Assembly: GCA_951813515.1 (NCBI GenBank)
Contig: OX638346.1
Location: 3,899,617 to 3,963,616, forward strand
Direction: 5' to 3'
DNA: 64,000 nucleotides
DNA from: an uncultured Pseudomonadales bacterium
Lineage (GTDB): Bacteria > Pseudomonadota > Gammaproteobacteria > Pseudomonadales > Azotimanducaceae
Both the position numbers and the translations under genes were made by a program. Under the pieces are notes generated by a model, which saw only the letters and a list, made by a program, of their open reading frames with translations, did no database searches and was not told where the DNA came from. This document shows, one piece after another, positions 63,668-64,000 of this stretch (its first letter is position 1; the number at the start of each line of letters is the position of its first letter).

Positions 63668-64000
63668 TCAGCCTTCGGGTTCAGACAGCGGCTGCACGAA
63701 CTCGCGGGAGACGTCGACCAGCATCGTATCCATGAGGAACTCGCGGCCGAGAATGACCGGGTGCCTCAGGTGCGTGCGATCCGAGAGGTTGAATTCGAAG
63801 CTGCCGAGCAGTTCTCCCATCTGCACCCGCAACTCCACCACCGGACGCCGGGTACCCGTGACATCCGACTGTTGGAAGACCCGCACGTGGCGGAGCACCC
63901 TTCGCTCGATGGTGTGGATCACGGAATCGACCTCGATGTCGAAGCGCACCCAATCGTCGCCGTCTCGCTCGAAATACACGACGTCGGTCGCGGTCACGGA
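63668..64000 (-). CDS. Retropepsin-like protease (RimB/DUF785-type), 5' truncated
   Basis: The last about 110 residues of an ATP-dependent zinc protease/RimB-type protein: WVRFDIEVDS, RRPVVELRVQMGELLGSFEF, then NLSDRTHLRHPVILGREFLM typical of the family. The reading frame is open past the window edge, so the start and the catalytic DTGA-type Asp are outside. A GTG at 63997 is internal. It is the first visible gene of the operon with the 7TM protein and ligase. Confidence 0.78.
   Translation of the reverse strand, partial: SVTATDVVYFERDGDDWVRFDIEVDSVIHTIERRVLRHVRVFQQSDVTGTRRPVVELRVQMGELLGSFEFNLSDRTHLRHPVILGREFLMDTMLVDVSREFVQPLSEPEG

Noticed and set aside
1..64000. tRNA, rRNA, riboswitch or replication origin
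   Set aside because: Scanned the intergenic gaps by eye and saw no cloverleaf, rRNA-like or known riboswitch core sequence; a covariance-model search would be needed to exclude weak cases.

Overview
The window is high-GC, densely coded DNA from a bacterium, most likely a gammaproteobacterium. The pointers are an imuA-imuB-dnaE2 mutagenesis operon with CTG-N10-CAG LexA boxes, a proteobacterial-type MetX, a lipoprotein/TonB-receptor pair, a retropepsin/7TM/ATP-grasp operon, and many iron/2-oxoglutarate dioxygenases with a sulfatase, a mix common in marine or host-associated lineages. The placement is inference; there is no rRNA, tRNA or other marker gene.

Layout. 0-16 kb: an MbcA/ParS-type antitoxin at the edge, a sulfatase, a heterodimeric ABC exporter, a TauD/PhyH/SDR cluster, a GH127-like glycosidase, a YdjM-like membrane protein, a sodium:solute symporter, a metallophosphoesterase and a stand-alone AICAR transformylase. 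16-22 kb: a DUF222/HNH nuclease with an in-frame palindromic minisatellite, a histidine phosphatase and an intact PhyH-HEAT protein. 21-32 kb: a damaged accessory region. A second PhyH-HEAT copy is broken in two, with an 8.4-kb, visibly AT-richer island between the halves. IS3 and ISNCY remnants lie at its edges, and inside are a one-protein two-component system and four or five genes I do not recognise beyond a DUF900-type hydrolase. 32-42 kb: an intradiol dioxygenase, a CmcJ-like protein, a MITE-like repeat, an AbiE-type toxin-antitoxin pair, the lipoprotein and TonB receptor, and a divergent alanine dehydrogenase/Lrp pair. 42-49 kb: a tightly overlapping operon of a GCS2-type ligase, an aspartoacylase-like hydrolase and MetX, then scattered metX fragments around a membrane protein and an MFS gene, and a zeta-toxin-like kinase broken by an in-frame stop. 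49-64 kb: an oxidoreductase-SelD fusion, a Phd/VapC-type pair, a DUF4143 ATPase, the SOS mutasome operon interrupted by a second copy of the MITE-like repeat, an Rpn/YhgA-like protein, and the ATP-grasp/7TM/retropepsin operon that runs off the right edge.

Most notable: two copies of a 0.27-0.31-kb element whose inner terminal inverted repeats have changed in step within each copy while the core stays almost identical. One copy sits between imuA and imuB and supplies imuA's stop codon. The imuA promoter carries two LexA-type boxes 33 bp apart. The split PhyH-HEAT gene and the scattered metX fragments record at least two episodes of local rearrangement.
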